A stretch of DNA of 64,000 nt from Pandoraea eparura (GTDB taxonomy: Bacteria; Pseudomonadota; Gammaproteobacteria; Burkholderiales; Burkholderiaceae): NCBI RefSeq assembly GCF_902459725.1, contig NZ_CABPSH010000008.1:62001-126000 (forward strand), given 5' to 3'. The first letter of the stretch is position 1; every line of letters begins with the position of its first letter. The position numbers and the translations under genes are program-made. Under the pieces are notes generated by a model that made no database searches, was not told where the DNA came from, and saw only the letters and a list, made by a program, of their open reading frames with translations. Positions 24,489-32,974 of the stretch are shown piece by piece.

Positions 24489-25402
24489 GCGTGTCGATCG
24501 AACGGCTTGAACCCTCGCGACAGACGCCGCATGCTGTCGGTGAAAGCCCATTGTGGCGAGCCGAGGAGCAGGCGCTCTATTGGGTGGACATCCCCGCGAA
24601 GCAACTGCATTGCGTGACGCCCGCCGACGGTGAGCACCGTCAATGGACATTTCCCGAGCAGATCGCGTGCTTTACGTTCGACGCCTCGGGGATGTTGCTG
24701 GCGGGTTGTGAAACCGGGCTGTTCGCGGCGCGGCTCGGGCCGTCGGGCACGCTGGCGGCATCCGATTGGCAGCGCGTGGCCGCGCCGGTGTTCCCGTTGC
24801 CGGACATGCGTTTCAACGACGGACGCTGCGATCGTCAGGGCCGTTTCTGGGCGGGCACGATGGTGCAGGATATGTCGCTTGCGAGCGACGCGGGCGCGCT
24901 CTTTTGCTTCGACGCGCAAGGCCGTCTGTCCGCGCCGCGGGTGAAGGGCCTGGTGACGCAGAACGGCCTGGGCTTCTCGCCGGACAGCCGCACGATGTAC
25001 CTGAGCGATTCGCACCCGACGCGCCGTCGCGTGTGGGCGTTCGACTTCGATGCCGATAACGGGGCGATCAGCGGGCAGCGGCTGTTCGTCGACATGCATG
25101 ACTACCCGGGCCGCCCGGACGGCGCGGCCGTCGACGCCGACGGCGCCTACTGGACGTGTGCCAACGACGGCAGCCGCCTGCTGCGCTTCACGCCTGCGGG
25201 CGTGCTGGACCGCGAGGTCGTGTTGCCCGTGTCGAAGCCGTCAATGTGTGCCTTCGGCGGGCGCGACTTCGACACGTTGTTCGTCACGTCGATCCGTCCG
25301 GCCACCGGCGCGACCGAACAGGATGGCCACGTGTTTGCCGTGCGTTGCGGCGTGCAGGGATTGCCGGAGGTGGCGTACCGGCCCGAGCGCGCGCTGGCGT
25401 AG
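24485..25402 (+). CDS. SMP-30/gluconolactonase family aldarolactone hydrolase
   Basis: Six-bladed propeller lactonase expected to hydrolyse the lactone made by uronate dehydrogenase. The 305-aa product has the metal-site residues E of VGESPLW, N in MRFNDGRCD and in VTQNGLGFSPD, and D of GRPDGAAVDADG, plus WAGTM after the first site. It starts inside udh (ATGA, four-base overlap), which argues strongly for a joint pathway. The exact lactone substrate (galactaro- or glucaro-) is inferred from context only. No dehydratase or transporter genes of the oxidative uronate pathway are adjacent. Confidence 0.82.
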   Translation: MSVSIERLEPSRQTPHAVGESPLWRAEEQALYWVDIPAKQLHCVTPADGEHRQWTFPEQIACFTFDASGMLLAGCETGLFAARLGPSGTLAASDWQRVAAPVFPLPDMRFNDGRCDRQGRFWAGTMVQDMSLASDAGALFCFDAQGRLSAPRVKGLVTQNGLGFSPDSRTMYLSDSHPTRRRVWAFDFDADNGAISGQRLFVDMHDYPGRPDGAAVDADGAYWTCANDGSRLLRFTPAGVLDREVVLPVSKPSMCAFGGRDFDTLFVTSIRPATGATEQDGHVFAVRCGVQGLPEVAYRPERALA

Positions 25403-25448
25403 CGCTGCGTGAGTCCCTGGGGCGATGCCCTGTCGATATGTCGACGGG

Positions 25449-27248
25449 CTACGCCGCCCCGACCGCCCGTGGCGGCGCGACGTCACCCACGGCATGCAGC
25501 GTCATGGTGTGCTGATGGAAACGACTGAGCGTTTCCCGATGCGCCACGCTGACCATTGTGGTACCTGGTAGACGCGCATGCAGCGCTTCATACACGGCCT
25601 CCTCCGTTTCCACGTCGAGCGCGCTGGTCGCTTCGTCGAGGAACAGGTAATCGGGTTTCTGCAGCAACGCGCGCGCGGCGGCGAGCCGTTGTTGCTCGCC
25701 GCCGGACAGACGGCGCGCCCAGTGAGCGACGCTCAGCAACTCGCCGCGATACGAGTCGAGGCTGACGGCGCTCAGCACATCACGGCATTCGTCGTCGGTA
25801 AATGCATCGGCATGCGAAGGAAATGCCAGTGCAGCCTTCAGTGTGTCGATCGGCAGATAACTTTGTTGTGAGAGGAACAGCACGCGCGCGTCGGCGGGAA
25901 CCTCGATGCGTCCGCTGCCGAACGGCCACAGGCCGGCCAGCGCGCGCAGCATGGTGCTTTTGCCGCAGCCCGAACGGCCACGAATGAGCCAGCGCGAGCC
26001 GGGGGCGAAGGCAAACGATCCGGCCACCGCGAGCGGCGCGCCGTCGGGCAGCGCGAGGCGCAGATCGATGGCCGTGAAGGCGGCCGAGGGCGAGCTGGCG
26101 GTCGTCACGAGTGCAATGCCTCCCGTGGCCGGCGCGTGCGGCGGTGCGTCGATCACTCGCGTGAATTCGCGCAGCCGGTTGATCGTCGCTTTCCAGTCGG
26201 CCAAGGTCGAGAAGCTGTTCACGAACCATGAAAAACCATCGCTCACTTGCCCGAACGCCCCGATGATCTGCATGAGCACGCCGAGCGTGAACGCCCCGGC
26301 AAAGTAGCGCGGTGCGGCTGCCACGATCGGGAACACGATGGCGATCTGTCCATAGATCGAGTTCGCGAAGATCAGTCGCTTCGTCACGACCATGATCTGC
26401 CACCAGTTGTCGCGCACGGCCCCGAAGGCCGACGTCAGCCGCGACAACTCGGCCCGTTCGCCGCGATAGAGCGCGACCTGCTCCGCCGACTCGCGCAGAC
26501 GCACCAGCAGAAAACGGAAATCCGCTTCTACCTGCTGCTGACGATAGCTCAGCCCCACGAGCGGGCGACCGACCTTGAAGATGAAGAATGACCCCACGAG
26601 CGCGTAGAGCGCGGCGACCCAGACCATGTAGCCGGGAATCGTCACGTTCATGCCGCCCAGCACGAACGACACCGCGCCCGAGATCGTCCAGAGAATGGTG
26701 ATGAACGAGAACAGCGAGACCAGTGTCGTCAGTAAATCGAGCGACAGCGCCAGCGAGGAACTGACGAGCGTGCGGATGTCTTCCGAGATACGTTGGTCGG
26801 GGTTGTCCGCCAGATGATCGCGCTCGATGCGGTAATAGGCCTGCTGTGTGAACCACTTCGACAGGTTGGCATCGGTGACCCACTGGCGCCAGCGGATTTC
26901 GAGCATCTGGCGGAAGTAGGTGCGGAACGTCGCGATGACGATGAAACTGAACGCGAGAACCGCGAATTCCATCAGCGATGACTTGAACACGGGCCAGTTA
27001 CGCTTGTCGAGGGCATCGTAAAAGCCCGCGTTCCACGCGTTCAGGCGCACATTGATGAACACGACGGCAAGGTTGAGCGCCACGACAAGCGCGAGCAGGC
27101 GACGCCCCTCCCAGCGTTTTTCGGACGCCCAGTAGGGCCGGATCAGCTGCCACGCGGTGGGGTGCTTCGGTGGCTTGGGCGCCGGGGGGGGGGTGTCGCC
27201 GGCCGGCGGCACCTTGGGAGGCAGGGAAGACATCGGCGTGTGAGCCAT
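25449..27248 (-). CDS. ABC transporter, fused membrane and ATPase domains (YddA/SbmA-like)
   Basis: Half-type ABC transporter with membrane and ATPase domains on one chain. The 599-aa product has a Pro-rich cytoplasmic N-terminus, six membrane helices between about residues 50 and 340 (the EAA-like region RYFAGAFTLGVLMQIIGAFGQV), and an ATPase with Walker A GRSGCGKST, signature LSGGEQQ and Walker B YLFLDEAT. The membrane half resembles YddA/SbmA and ABC-D transporters, so peptides or fatty-acyl compounds are possible cargo; this is not certain. The start at the MAHTPMSS methionine is chosen over an upstream in-frame extension with little support. Convergent with the lactonase gene, 46 bp away; a poly-G run lies in the N-terminal coding part. 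Confidence 0.82.
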   Translation of the reverse strand: MAHTPMSSLPPKVPPAGDTPPPAPKPPKHPTAWQLIRPYWASEKRWEGRRLLALVVALNLAVVFINVRLNAWNAGFYDALDKRNWPVFKSSLMEFAVLAFSFIVIATFRTYFRQMLEIRWRQWVTDANLSKWFTQQAYYRIERDHLADNPDQRISEDIRTLVSSSLALSLDLLTTLVSLFSFITILWTISGAVSFVLGGMNVTIPGYMVWVAALYALVGSFFIFKVGRPLVGLSYRQQQVEADFRFLLVRLRESAEQVALYRGERAELSRLTSAFGAVRDNWWQIMVVTKRLIFANSIYGQIAIVFPIVAAAPRYFAGAFTLGVLMQIIGAFGQVSDGFSWFVNSFSTLADWKATINRLREFTRVIDAPPHAPATGGIALVTTASSPSAAFTAIDLRLALPDGAPLAVAGSFAFAPGSRWLIRGRSGCGKSTMLRALAGLWPFGSGRIEVPADARVLFLSQQSYLPIDTLKAALAFPSHADAFTDDECRDVLSAVSLDSYRGELLSVAHWARRLSGGEQQRLAAARALLQKPDYLFLDEATSALDVETEEAVYEALHARLPGTTMVSVAHRETLSRFHQHTMTLHAVGDVAPPRAVGAA

Positions 27249-27540
27249 GATCGTCTGGCGGGCTTGCCGCAAAAATGCAACGTGTTATTGGGGTCGACGG
27301 CGCATTTGACCGCAGTTCCGGCGGGTGCGTTGCACGATTTCCGGCTCGGAGCGCCTGTCACGTCGAAATTCAGTTTACGTGGGGTTACACGCCTTGGGGG
27401 ATTCGTCAAAAAACGAGACGCATCGCGCGTGCAACCGTCCGGGACTCCAGCTTGCACGGGCATCGGCATCTATGTTGTAATGGCTGCGGGCGAAACAGGG
27501 GTGCTCCGTGTCGTACGCTGGCGTTGACCATGCGTAATCA

Positions 27541-27610
27541 TATGACGCGGGGCTGAGAGAGACCCTTTGCACCCGACCCGGGTAATACCGGCGTGGGAAG
27601 TTTCCGACTA
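27541..27610 (+). promoter_or_regulatory. TPP riboswitch (THI element)
   Basis: Matches the conserved thiamine pyrophosphate aptamer: GGGGCTGAGAGAGACCC, then CCCGACCCGGGTAATACCGGCGTGGGAAG. The conserved CTGAGA, the GGGTAATACC core and the GCGTGGGAA segment are all present. It precedes the thiO-thiS-thiG-thiE genes, so high TPP should reduce their expression. The outer limits are approximate. Confidence 0.9.
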
Positions 27611-27642
27611 CTCCAGTGGGGTAAGGTGTTCAACACCGTTTC

Positions 27643-27669
27643 GTCCTTTTGCTTTCGTGAGGAAAGGAC
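27643..27669 (+). promoter_or_regulatory. Possible ribosome-site-sequestering hairpin of the thiamine leader
   Basis: GTCCTTT (27643-27649) can pair with AAAGGAC (27663-27669), which contains the ribosome binding site GGAAAGGA of the ORF at 27673. It lies just after the TPP aptamer, so it could be the expression platform that turns off translation. The pairing is seen in the sequence; its role is inference. Confidence 0.45.
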
Positions 27670-27672
27670 CCC

Positions 27673-27837
27673 ATGCGCTGCCTTCCGCAGATTCCTGCGC
27701 TTATCTCTGAGATTCTCCCTGCGACGCTCGCCGCAACGACATTTGTATCGACGTCTGCGACCTCGTCCGCGAGTCTTCCTTCGCTGGTCACCGAGTGCCT
27801 GCGCGCCGTTCCGGCTTGCGCGGCAGTTCGCGTATGA
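27673..27837 (+). CDS. Short leader ORF coupled to thiO
   Basis: 54-codon frame beginning after a strong GGAAAGGA site and ending in TGA that overlaps the thiO start by four bases (ATGA). The product (MRCLPQIPALISEILPATLA, then Ser/Thr- and Ala-rich, ending CAAVRV) resembles no known domain to my reading. thiO has no evident ribosome site of its own, so translation of this ORF could deliver ribosomes to thiO under riboswitch control. It could also be only a non-functional open stretch; the frame, binding site and exact overlap are what support it. Confidence 0.5.
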   Translation: MRCLPQIPALISEILPATLAATTFVSTSATSSASLPSLVTECLRAVPACAAVRV

Positions 27838-28979
27838 GCGTCTCCTCCTGCACTTCCTCCGCTTTGCGTCCCGACGTCGCGGTGCTGGGCGGCGGCCTGG
27901 CCGGGCGCCTTCTCGCGTGGCAACTGATTCGCGCAGGCGCGCGCGTGGCGCTCTACGAGCGCGGCGATGCCGATGGGTCGGCGGCCGCCGGCTGGGTCGC
28001 GGCCGCCATGCTGGCCCCCTTGGCCGAGGCGGTCGTGGCGGAGCCGAGCATCGTCGAGATGGGCGCCGTCGGCCTGGAGCGTTGGCCGGCATTGATCGAC
28101 GGTCTGCCCGAGCCCGTCTTCTTCCAACGCAACGGCACACTCGTCGTGTGGCATCAGCCCGATCGCGCCGAAGCGGTGATGTTCGATCGCCGCATGCGGG
28201 CCAATGCCCCGCCGGCGTTGCTGCGCGATGGCGTTCGCCACGTGTCGGGCGCGCAGTTGGCCGACGTCGAGCCCGCGCTGGCGGGACGTTTCCAGGAAGG
28301 CTGGTGGCTGCCGAACGAAGGCCAACTCGATAACCGTCAACTGTTGCGCGCGCTGGCGGCTGGCCTCGCGAAGGCGGGGGCGGCGCTGCATTGGCATACC
28401 GAGATCGCCGAGGGCGCGTATCCGGACGCCGGTCTTGTCATCGATTGCCGCGGGTTGGGCGCGCGCGCCGCGCTTACGCAGCTACGCGGTGTGCGCGGCG
28501 AGGTGGTGCGAATTCACGCGCCGGGCATCGGCCTGCGCCGGCCGGTGCGGTTGCTGCATCCGCGCTATCCAATCTACATCGCGCCCAAGGAAAACGATCT
28601 GTATGTGATCGGCGCGACCGAACTCGAGTCGGAAGACATGTCGCCGATGACCGTGCGCTCCGCGCTCGAACTGCTCTCGGCGGCGCATTCGCTGAACCCG
28701 GCATTCGGCGAGGCGCGCATTGTCGAGCTGAATGTCAACTGCCGTCCGGCATTGCCTGATCATCTGCCGCGGGTGCAGTGGGATGGTGCGCGAGTGCTGC
28801 GCGTGAACGGTTTGTACCGGCACGGCTATCTGCTCGCGCCGGCGGTCACGGGAGAGGCTTGCGCGCTGGCGCAGGCATTGATGCAAACAACGGGCGCGCC
28901 GATGGGCATTGGGCAAGCGTTCGACTGGGAGACGTGGCGGGCGGGCCGGCCGTGGCCGGATCTGTTCCGTCAGGCATGA
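27834..28979 (+). CDS. thiO: FAD-dependent glycine oxidase ThiO
   Basis: Oxidises glycine to the imine (dehydroglycine) needed for the thiazole ring of thiamine. The 381-aa product has the FAD-binding VLGGGLAGRLLAWQL near the N-terminus, the DAO-family substrate strand regions (GWWLPNEGQLDNRQLL), and a C-terminal VNGLYRHGYLLAPAVTGEA with the conserved HG. ATG 27834 gives a normal N-terminus but no clear ribosome binding site; it overlaps the preceding short ORF by four bases. First of the thiOSGE genes. Confidence 0.92.
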   Translation: MSVSSCTSSALRPDVAVLGGGLAGRLLAWQLIRAGARVALYERGDADGSAAAGWVAAAMLAPLAEAVVAEPSIVEMGAVGLERWPALIDGLPEPVFFQRNGTLVVWHQPDRAEAVMFDRRMRANAPPALLRDGVRHVSGAQLADVEPALAGRFQEGWWLPNEGQLDNRQLLRALAAGLAKAGAALHWHTEIAEGAYPDAGLVIDCRGLGARAALTQLRGVRGEVVRIHAPGIGLRRPVRLLHPRYPIYIAPKENDLYVIGATELESEDMSPMTVRSALELLSAAHSLNPAFGEARIVELNVNCRPALPDHLPRVQWDGARVLRVNGLYRHGYLLAPAVTGEACALAQALMQTTGAPMGIGQAFDWETWRAGRPWPDLFRQA

Positions 28980-28994
28980 GAGGGGAGGGACACG

Positions 28995-29192
28995 ATGGAT
29001 ATCCATATCAATCAACAGACGCTGAGTGTGGCCGATGCGGCAACGCTGGCCGAGGCGCTCGCCGCCTACGGCGCCAAACCGCCGTTCGCCGCCGCGATCA
29101 ATGGGCAATTCGTGCCCAAGTCGCAATACGCCGCGCGCGCGCTTGCGCACGGCGACAAGATCGATGTTGTGCAACCGGTGGCGGGAGGCTGA
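28995..29192 (+). CDS. thiS: Sulfur carrier protein ThiS
   Basis: 65-aa ubiquitin-fold protein whose C-terminal glycine is converted to a thiocarboxylate as sulfur donor for thiazole synthesis. It begins MDIHINQQ and ends VVQPVAGG, with the required Gly-Gly end. A GAGGGAGGGA ribosome site lies just upstream. thiG starts two bases after the stop, so the two are coupled. thiF, needed to charge it, is not in the window. Confidence 0.95.
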   Translation: MDIHINQQTLSVADAATLAEALAAYGAKPPFAAAINGQFVPKSQYAARALAHGDKIDVVQPVAGG

Positions 29193-29193
29193 C

Positions 29194-30039
29194 ATGAACG
29201 CATTCACCGAATCGGCCAATGTGGCCGCAGGCAGCGTGCGCGACGCGCTCACGCTGTACGACACGCGCTTCGGCAGCCGCTTCCTGCTTGGCACGGCGCG
29301 TTATCCGTCGCTGCAGGCGCTCAATGATTCCATCGACGCCGCCCGTCCGGGCATGGTGACGGTGGCGTTGCGCCGCCAGCTCTCGGGCACCGGAGCGCAG
29401 GCCTCGGAAGGCCATTTCTGGGAAACGCTGCGCCGCCTCGCGGTGCCGGTGTTGCCCAATACGGCGGGCTGCCATTCGGTGCAGGAAGCGGTGACGACGG
29501 CGCAAATGGCGCGCGAAGTCTTCGAGACCGACTGGATCAAGCTCGAACTGATCGGCGACGACTACACGCTTCAGCCGGACCCCTTCGGTCTGGTGACGGC
29601 CGCCGAGCAATTGATTCGCGACGGCTTCAAGGTGCTGCCGTATTGCACGGAAGACTTGGTGCTTTGCCGCCGTCTGCTCGATGTCGGCTGCCAGGCGCTG
29701 ATGCCGTGGGGCGCACCGATCGGCACCGGCAAGGGGGTGATCAATCCGTATGGCTTGCGACTGCTGCGCGACCGTCTGCCACATACGCCACTCATTGTCG
29801 ACGCGGGCCTGGGGCTGCCGTCGCACGCGTGTCAGGTGATGGAGTGGGGCTTCGACGGCGTGCTGCTCAACACGGCCGTGGCACTCGCCGCGCAGCCGGT
29901 GGAGATGGCCGGTGCGTTCGCCGCTGCGATCAGGGCGGGCCGCGCGGCATGGCTCGCGGGGCCGATGGCCGAGCGCGAGAGTGCCGAAGCCAGCACGCCG
30001 GTCGTTGGGGTGCCGTTCTGGCATCAGACGGGCGCTTGA
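29194..30039 (+). CDS. thiG: Thiazole synthase ThiG
   Basis: Forms the thiazole phosphate ring from 1-deoxyxylulose 5-phosphate, dehydroglycine and ThiS thiocarboxylate. The 281-aa TIM-barrel protein has the Schiff-base lysine in [11 protein letters not shown], the PNTAGC segment and [11 protein letters not shown] phosphate-binding loop, and [14 protein letters not shown]. The first 20 or so residues are an extra N-terminal part compared with E. coli ThiG. Gene order thiS-thiG-thiE follows. Confidence 0.97.
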   Translation: MNAFTESANVAAGSVRDALTLYDTRFGSRFLLGTARYPSLQALNDSIDAARPGMVTVALRRQLSGTGAQASEGHFWETLRRLAVPVLPNTAGCHSVQEAVTTAQMAREVFETDWIKLELIGDDYTLQPDPFGLVTAAEQLIRDGFKVLPYCTEDLVLCRRLLDVGCQALMPWGAPIGTGKGVINPYGLRLLRDRLPHTPLIVDAGLGLPSHACQVMEWGFDGVLLNTAVALAAQPVEMAGAFAAAIRAGRAAWLAGPMAERESAEASTPVVGVPFWHQTGA

Positions 30040-30104
30040 TGTCCGAGGATGGCTCGCTTGAATTCCAGCGCTGCGGCGCACCGCCTCACCCACCAGGAAT
30101 CGTC

Positions 30105-31298
30105 ATGACGACGCATACCGGCGCCGCCACACTGTCTCATGTGCAATGCCTGCCGGCCGAGGCACGCCTCGCAAAAGCCTGGCGTCAGGCCGCCGCCGAC
30201 ATCCGCGCGCGTCTCGCGCCGTGGCCCGACGACCCGGCGACACCCGGTTGGCGTGTGCATGCGCAGACGCCTGACAGCGCCGGCGCGGGGGATGTGATCT
30301 GGTGGCCGATCTCGCTGCCGCGTGTGCCTGGAACCGAAACCTCCGCGCAGATCGACGCGTGGCGCGCGGCGGGTGCCGTTGTCCTTTGCTCGCATGCGTT
30401 GGCGGCGGGGCAGGTGGAAGACACCTTGTACACCCGCGATGCCGTTTATCGTGTCGCGGGCGCGGACGATCCGGCCTTCTTCCCCGCATTTGCCGCGTTT
30501 CTCGACTGCGGGTTTGCGCCGCACGACGCGCTTGTGCTCGCTCGCGCGTGGCGCACCGACGGCAGTCATGCCCGAGCGGAGGATGCCGACACGCTGGGGG
30601 CCTGGCCGACGGTGCTCGAGACCTTCCCGGTCGTGCTCGGCCAGGCGCCGTCGCCTGGCCGCTTCCCGGCGTGCCCTTCGCGCCTCGGCCTGTACCCGGT
30701 GTTGCCGAGCGCCGACGCGTGCGAGCGCATGGCCGATCTTCAAGTCGGCACCGTGCAGTTGCGGATCAAGGACCCCGCGTATCCGGCGCTGCGCTCGGAG
30801 ATCGAGCGGACGGTGGCCGCGGGGCGGCGTGTGACGCACGACAGCGCATGGTTCATCAACGACCATTGGCGCGAAGCCGCGCAAGCGAGCGCCTATGGCG
30901 TGCATCTCGGTCAGGAAGATATGGCGGCGCTGTCCGCCGACGAGGTTGCGGCGCTGTGGGTGACGGGCATGCGGCTGGGCATCAGCACGCACGGCTACTA
31001 CGAGATTCTGGCGGCGCATCACTTCCGGCCGAGCTATCTGGCCGTGGGGGCCGTGTTTCCGACGACGACCAAGGTGATCGCAACCGCCCCGCAGGGGCTG
31101 GCCAAGCTGGCGCGGTATGTGAAGCTCATCGCGCCGCATTATCCGCTCGTCGCGATTGGTGGCATCGACGCCGATAACCTCGCGCAAGTGCTGGACACCG
31201 GCGTGGCCAGTGCGGCCGTAGTGCGCGCCGTCACGCAGGCCGTCGATGTGGCGGCGGCCGTCAAGGGGATGCAGCGGGCCTTCGCGCAACGGGCGTGA
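30105..31298 (+). CDS. thiE: Thiamine phosphate synthase with unrecognised N-terminal half
   Basis: Joins hydroxymethylpyrimidine diphosphate and thiazole phosphate to thiamine phosphate. The C-terminal ~215 residues are ThiE: VQLRIKDP, FINDHWREAAQASAYGVHLGQED, LGISTHGY, GAVFPTTTK and IGGIDADN. The first ~180 residues have no domain I recognise; they contain WPDDPATPGWRVHAQ and GRFPACPSRLGLYP-like stretches and may be a decayed enzyme domain. ATG 30105 is chosen because AGGA lies six bases upstream; an ATG at 30039, coupled to the thiG stop, would add 22 residues. Last of the thiamine genes. Confidence 0.9.
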   Translation: MTTHTGAATLSHVQCLPAEARLAKAWRQAAADIRARLAPWPDDPATPGWRVHAQTPDSAGAGDVIWWPISLPRVPGTETSAQIDAWRAAGAVVLCSHALAAGQVEDTLYTRDAVYRVAGADDPAFFPAFAAFLDCGFAPHDALVLARAWRTDGSHARAEDADTLGAWPTVLETFPVVLGQAPSPGRFPACPSRLGLYPVLPSADACERMADLQVGTVQLRIKDPAYPALRSEIERTVAAGRRVTHDSAWFINDHWREAAQASAYGVHLGQEDMAALSADEVAALWVTGMRLGISTHGYYEILAAHHFRPSYLAVGAVFPTTTKVIATAPQGLAKLARYVKLIAPHYPLVAIGGIDADNLAQVLDTGVASAAVVRAVTQAVDVAAAVKGMQRAFAQRA

Positions 31299-31320
31299 TG
31301 CCCAGCACGCCGGCGGGCCG

Positions 31321-31893
31321 TTACAGCAAGCGTGTCATGAACACGGCGCCATCGCCGTAGCCGGCCAGCTTTGCGGCCATCTGCGGTGAGACGTCGCGCA
31401 TTGCGGCATATCCGAAGCGTGCCCAGAAGCCTTGCGATTGCTGCACTGCCACAAGGGCTGACGCCCGCAACCCCAGCGATTGCGCCGATGCGAGGGCGGC
31501 CGCGTACAACTGGCGAGCCACCCCCGCCCCGCGTGTGCGAGGGGCGAGCGCCATGTCGTGCACGTACCAGCAGTCGGGCACATCGGGCAGCGCGTCGAGG
31601 CGGGTATCCAGTGGCGGTGGCGCGGCCATGCGCCACGGGTGCGTGAGTAGATAGCCGGCCACGGCGGCATTCGTCGTGCCGGCGTCCACTGCGACCCAAC
31701 ACGTGGCCGGCGACAACTCGTGACGCGAGGCCAGCGTCGCCTCCGATTCCTGCATCGAACCGCGATACGCCGCCGCCTGTACCGTCAGGACTTGGGGAAT
31801 ATCGGAGGATTGCATCGGACGAATCCGAAAATCGAGTTCGTCCGTAGATTGCGTCTGAAGGGAGCCGAAAGGCGTTTGGATGGGGCGGGGCAT
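31321..31893 (-). CDS. GNAT family N-acetyltransferase
   Basis: Acetyl-CoA-dependent acetyltransferase fold of about 190 residues. The product has FRIRPMQSSDIPQVLTVQ at the start of the fold, the strand and acetyl-CoA loop VHDMALAPRTRGAGVARQLYAAAL with the R/Q-x-x-G-x-G/A motif, and a C-terminal ALVAVQQSQGFWARFGYAA, the normal end of GNAT proteins. The substrate is unknown. The start is uncertain: an upstream start at 31950 would add 19 residues, and neither has a clear ribosome site. Convergent with thiE, 22 bp away. Confidence 0.8.
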   Translation of the reverse strand: MPRPIQTPFGSLQTQSTDELDFRIRPMQSSDIPQVLTVQAAAYRGSMQESEATLASRHELSPATCWVAVDAGTTNAAVAGYLLTHPWRMAAPPPLDTRLDALPDVPDCWYVHDMALAPRTRGAGVARQLYAAALASAQSLGLRASALVAVQQSQGFWARFGYAAMRDVSPQMAAKLAGYGDGAVFMTRLL

Positions 31894-32155
31894 TCGGGGC
31901 AACGAGTTATTGCGTGAAACAAGGTATTGTAGCAACGACGCAACACTCATACCCGGAAGGTCTCGATAAGTCCTTGCTGCCGTTACGTTTTTTGTCTGTT
32001 GTGACGGTTGGGGCGCGGCAAGGCGAACACGCGCCGGCCCTGTAGAATGCCGCGGGGCAGCGCCGATCCTCGATTCCGCTCATCGCCGTTGGGCGGCATC
32101 AATCGGCATTCCCCCCTATAATTGGCGTTTTGCGCCGCACTATAAGACCCGAAAC

Positions 32156-32974
32156 GTGTCTACCTCGAATCCGGAAAATTTGCTCGAATTGCGCGACGTC
32201 AGCTTCGGTTACGGCGAACGTCTGGTGCTTTCCGGATTGAATATGCGGTTTCCCCGCGGCAAGGTTATCGGGGTGATGGGCGGTTCCGGCTGCGGCAAGA
32301 CGACGGTGCTGCGCTTGATCGGCGGGCTCGTCCATGCGAGCCAGGGCACCGTTGATTTCGACGGGACTGACGTTGCGACGCTCGATCACGCTGGTTGGTA
32401 CCGCCTGCGTCGCCGCATGGGCATGTTGTTCCAGTTCGGCGCGCTTTTCACCGACATGACGGTGTTCGACAACGTGGCGTTCCCGCTGCGCGAACACACC
32501 CGGCTCAGCGACGCGCTCATTCGCGATCTCGTGCTCATGAAGCTCAATGCCGTGGGCCTGCGAGGCGCGCGAGACATGAAGCCTGCCGAGATTTCAGGCG
32601 GGATGGCGCGCCGTGTGGCGCTGGCGCGCACGATTGCGCTCGACCCCGATCTCGTCATGTACGACGAGCCGTTCACGGGGCTGGACCCGATTTCGCTGGG
32701 CATCACCGCGAATCTGATCCGCAAGCTCAACGACGCGCTGGGTGCTACGTCGATCATTGTTTCGCACGATGTTGCGGAGACCTTTGCCATCGCCGACTAC
32801 ATCTACTTCATCAGCGAAGGCCGAATCGGGGCGGAGGGCACGCCGGAGGCACTGCGCGCCTCGAACGACCCGACGGTGCGCCAGTTCATCGACGCGCAGC
32901 CGGACGGCCCCGTGAAATTTCAGTATCCCGCGCCGCCGCTTGCGGACGATTTCGGGATGGGAGCGCGTGCATGA
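32156..32974 (+). CDS. mlaF: Phospholipid ABC transporter ATPase MlaF
   Basis: Cytoplasmic ATPase of the Mla system, which moves phospholipids between inner and outer membranes. The 272-aa product has Walker A MGGSGCGKTT, the signature ISGGMARRVALARTI, Walker B DLVMYDEPFTGLDP and a H-loop SHDVAE. GTG start. It begins an mlaFEDACB operon and overlaps mlaE by four bases. A TATAAT at 32117-32122 could be the -10 box, but no matching -35 is evident. The 262 bp upstream hold no other gene. Confidence 0.95.
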   Translation: MSTSNPENLLELRDVSFGYGERLVLSGLNMRFPRGKVIGVMGGSGCGKTTVLRLIGGLVHASQGTVDFDGTDVATLDHAGWYRLRRRMGMLFQFGALFTDMTVFDNVAFPLREHTRLSDALIRDLVLMKLNAVGLRGARDMKPAEISGGMARRVALARTIALDPDLVMYDEPFTGLDPISLGITANLIRKLNDALGATSIIVSHDVAETFAIADYIYFISEGRIGAEGTPEALRASNDPTVRQFIDAQPDGPVKFQYPAPPLADDFGMGARA

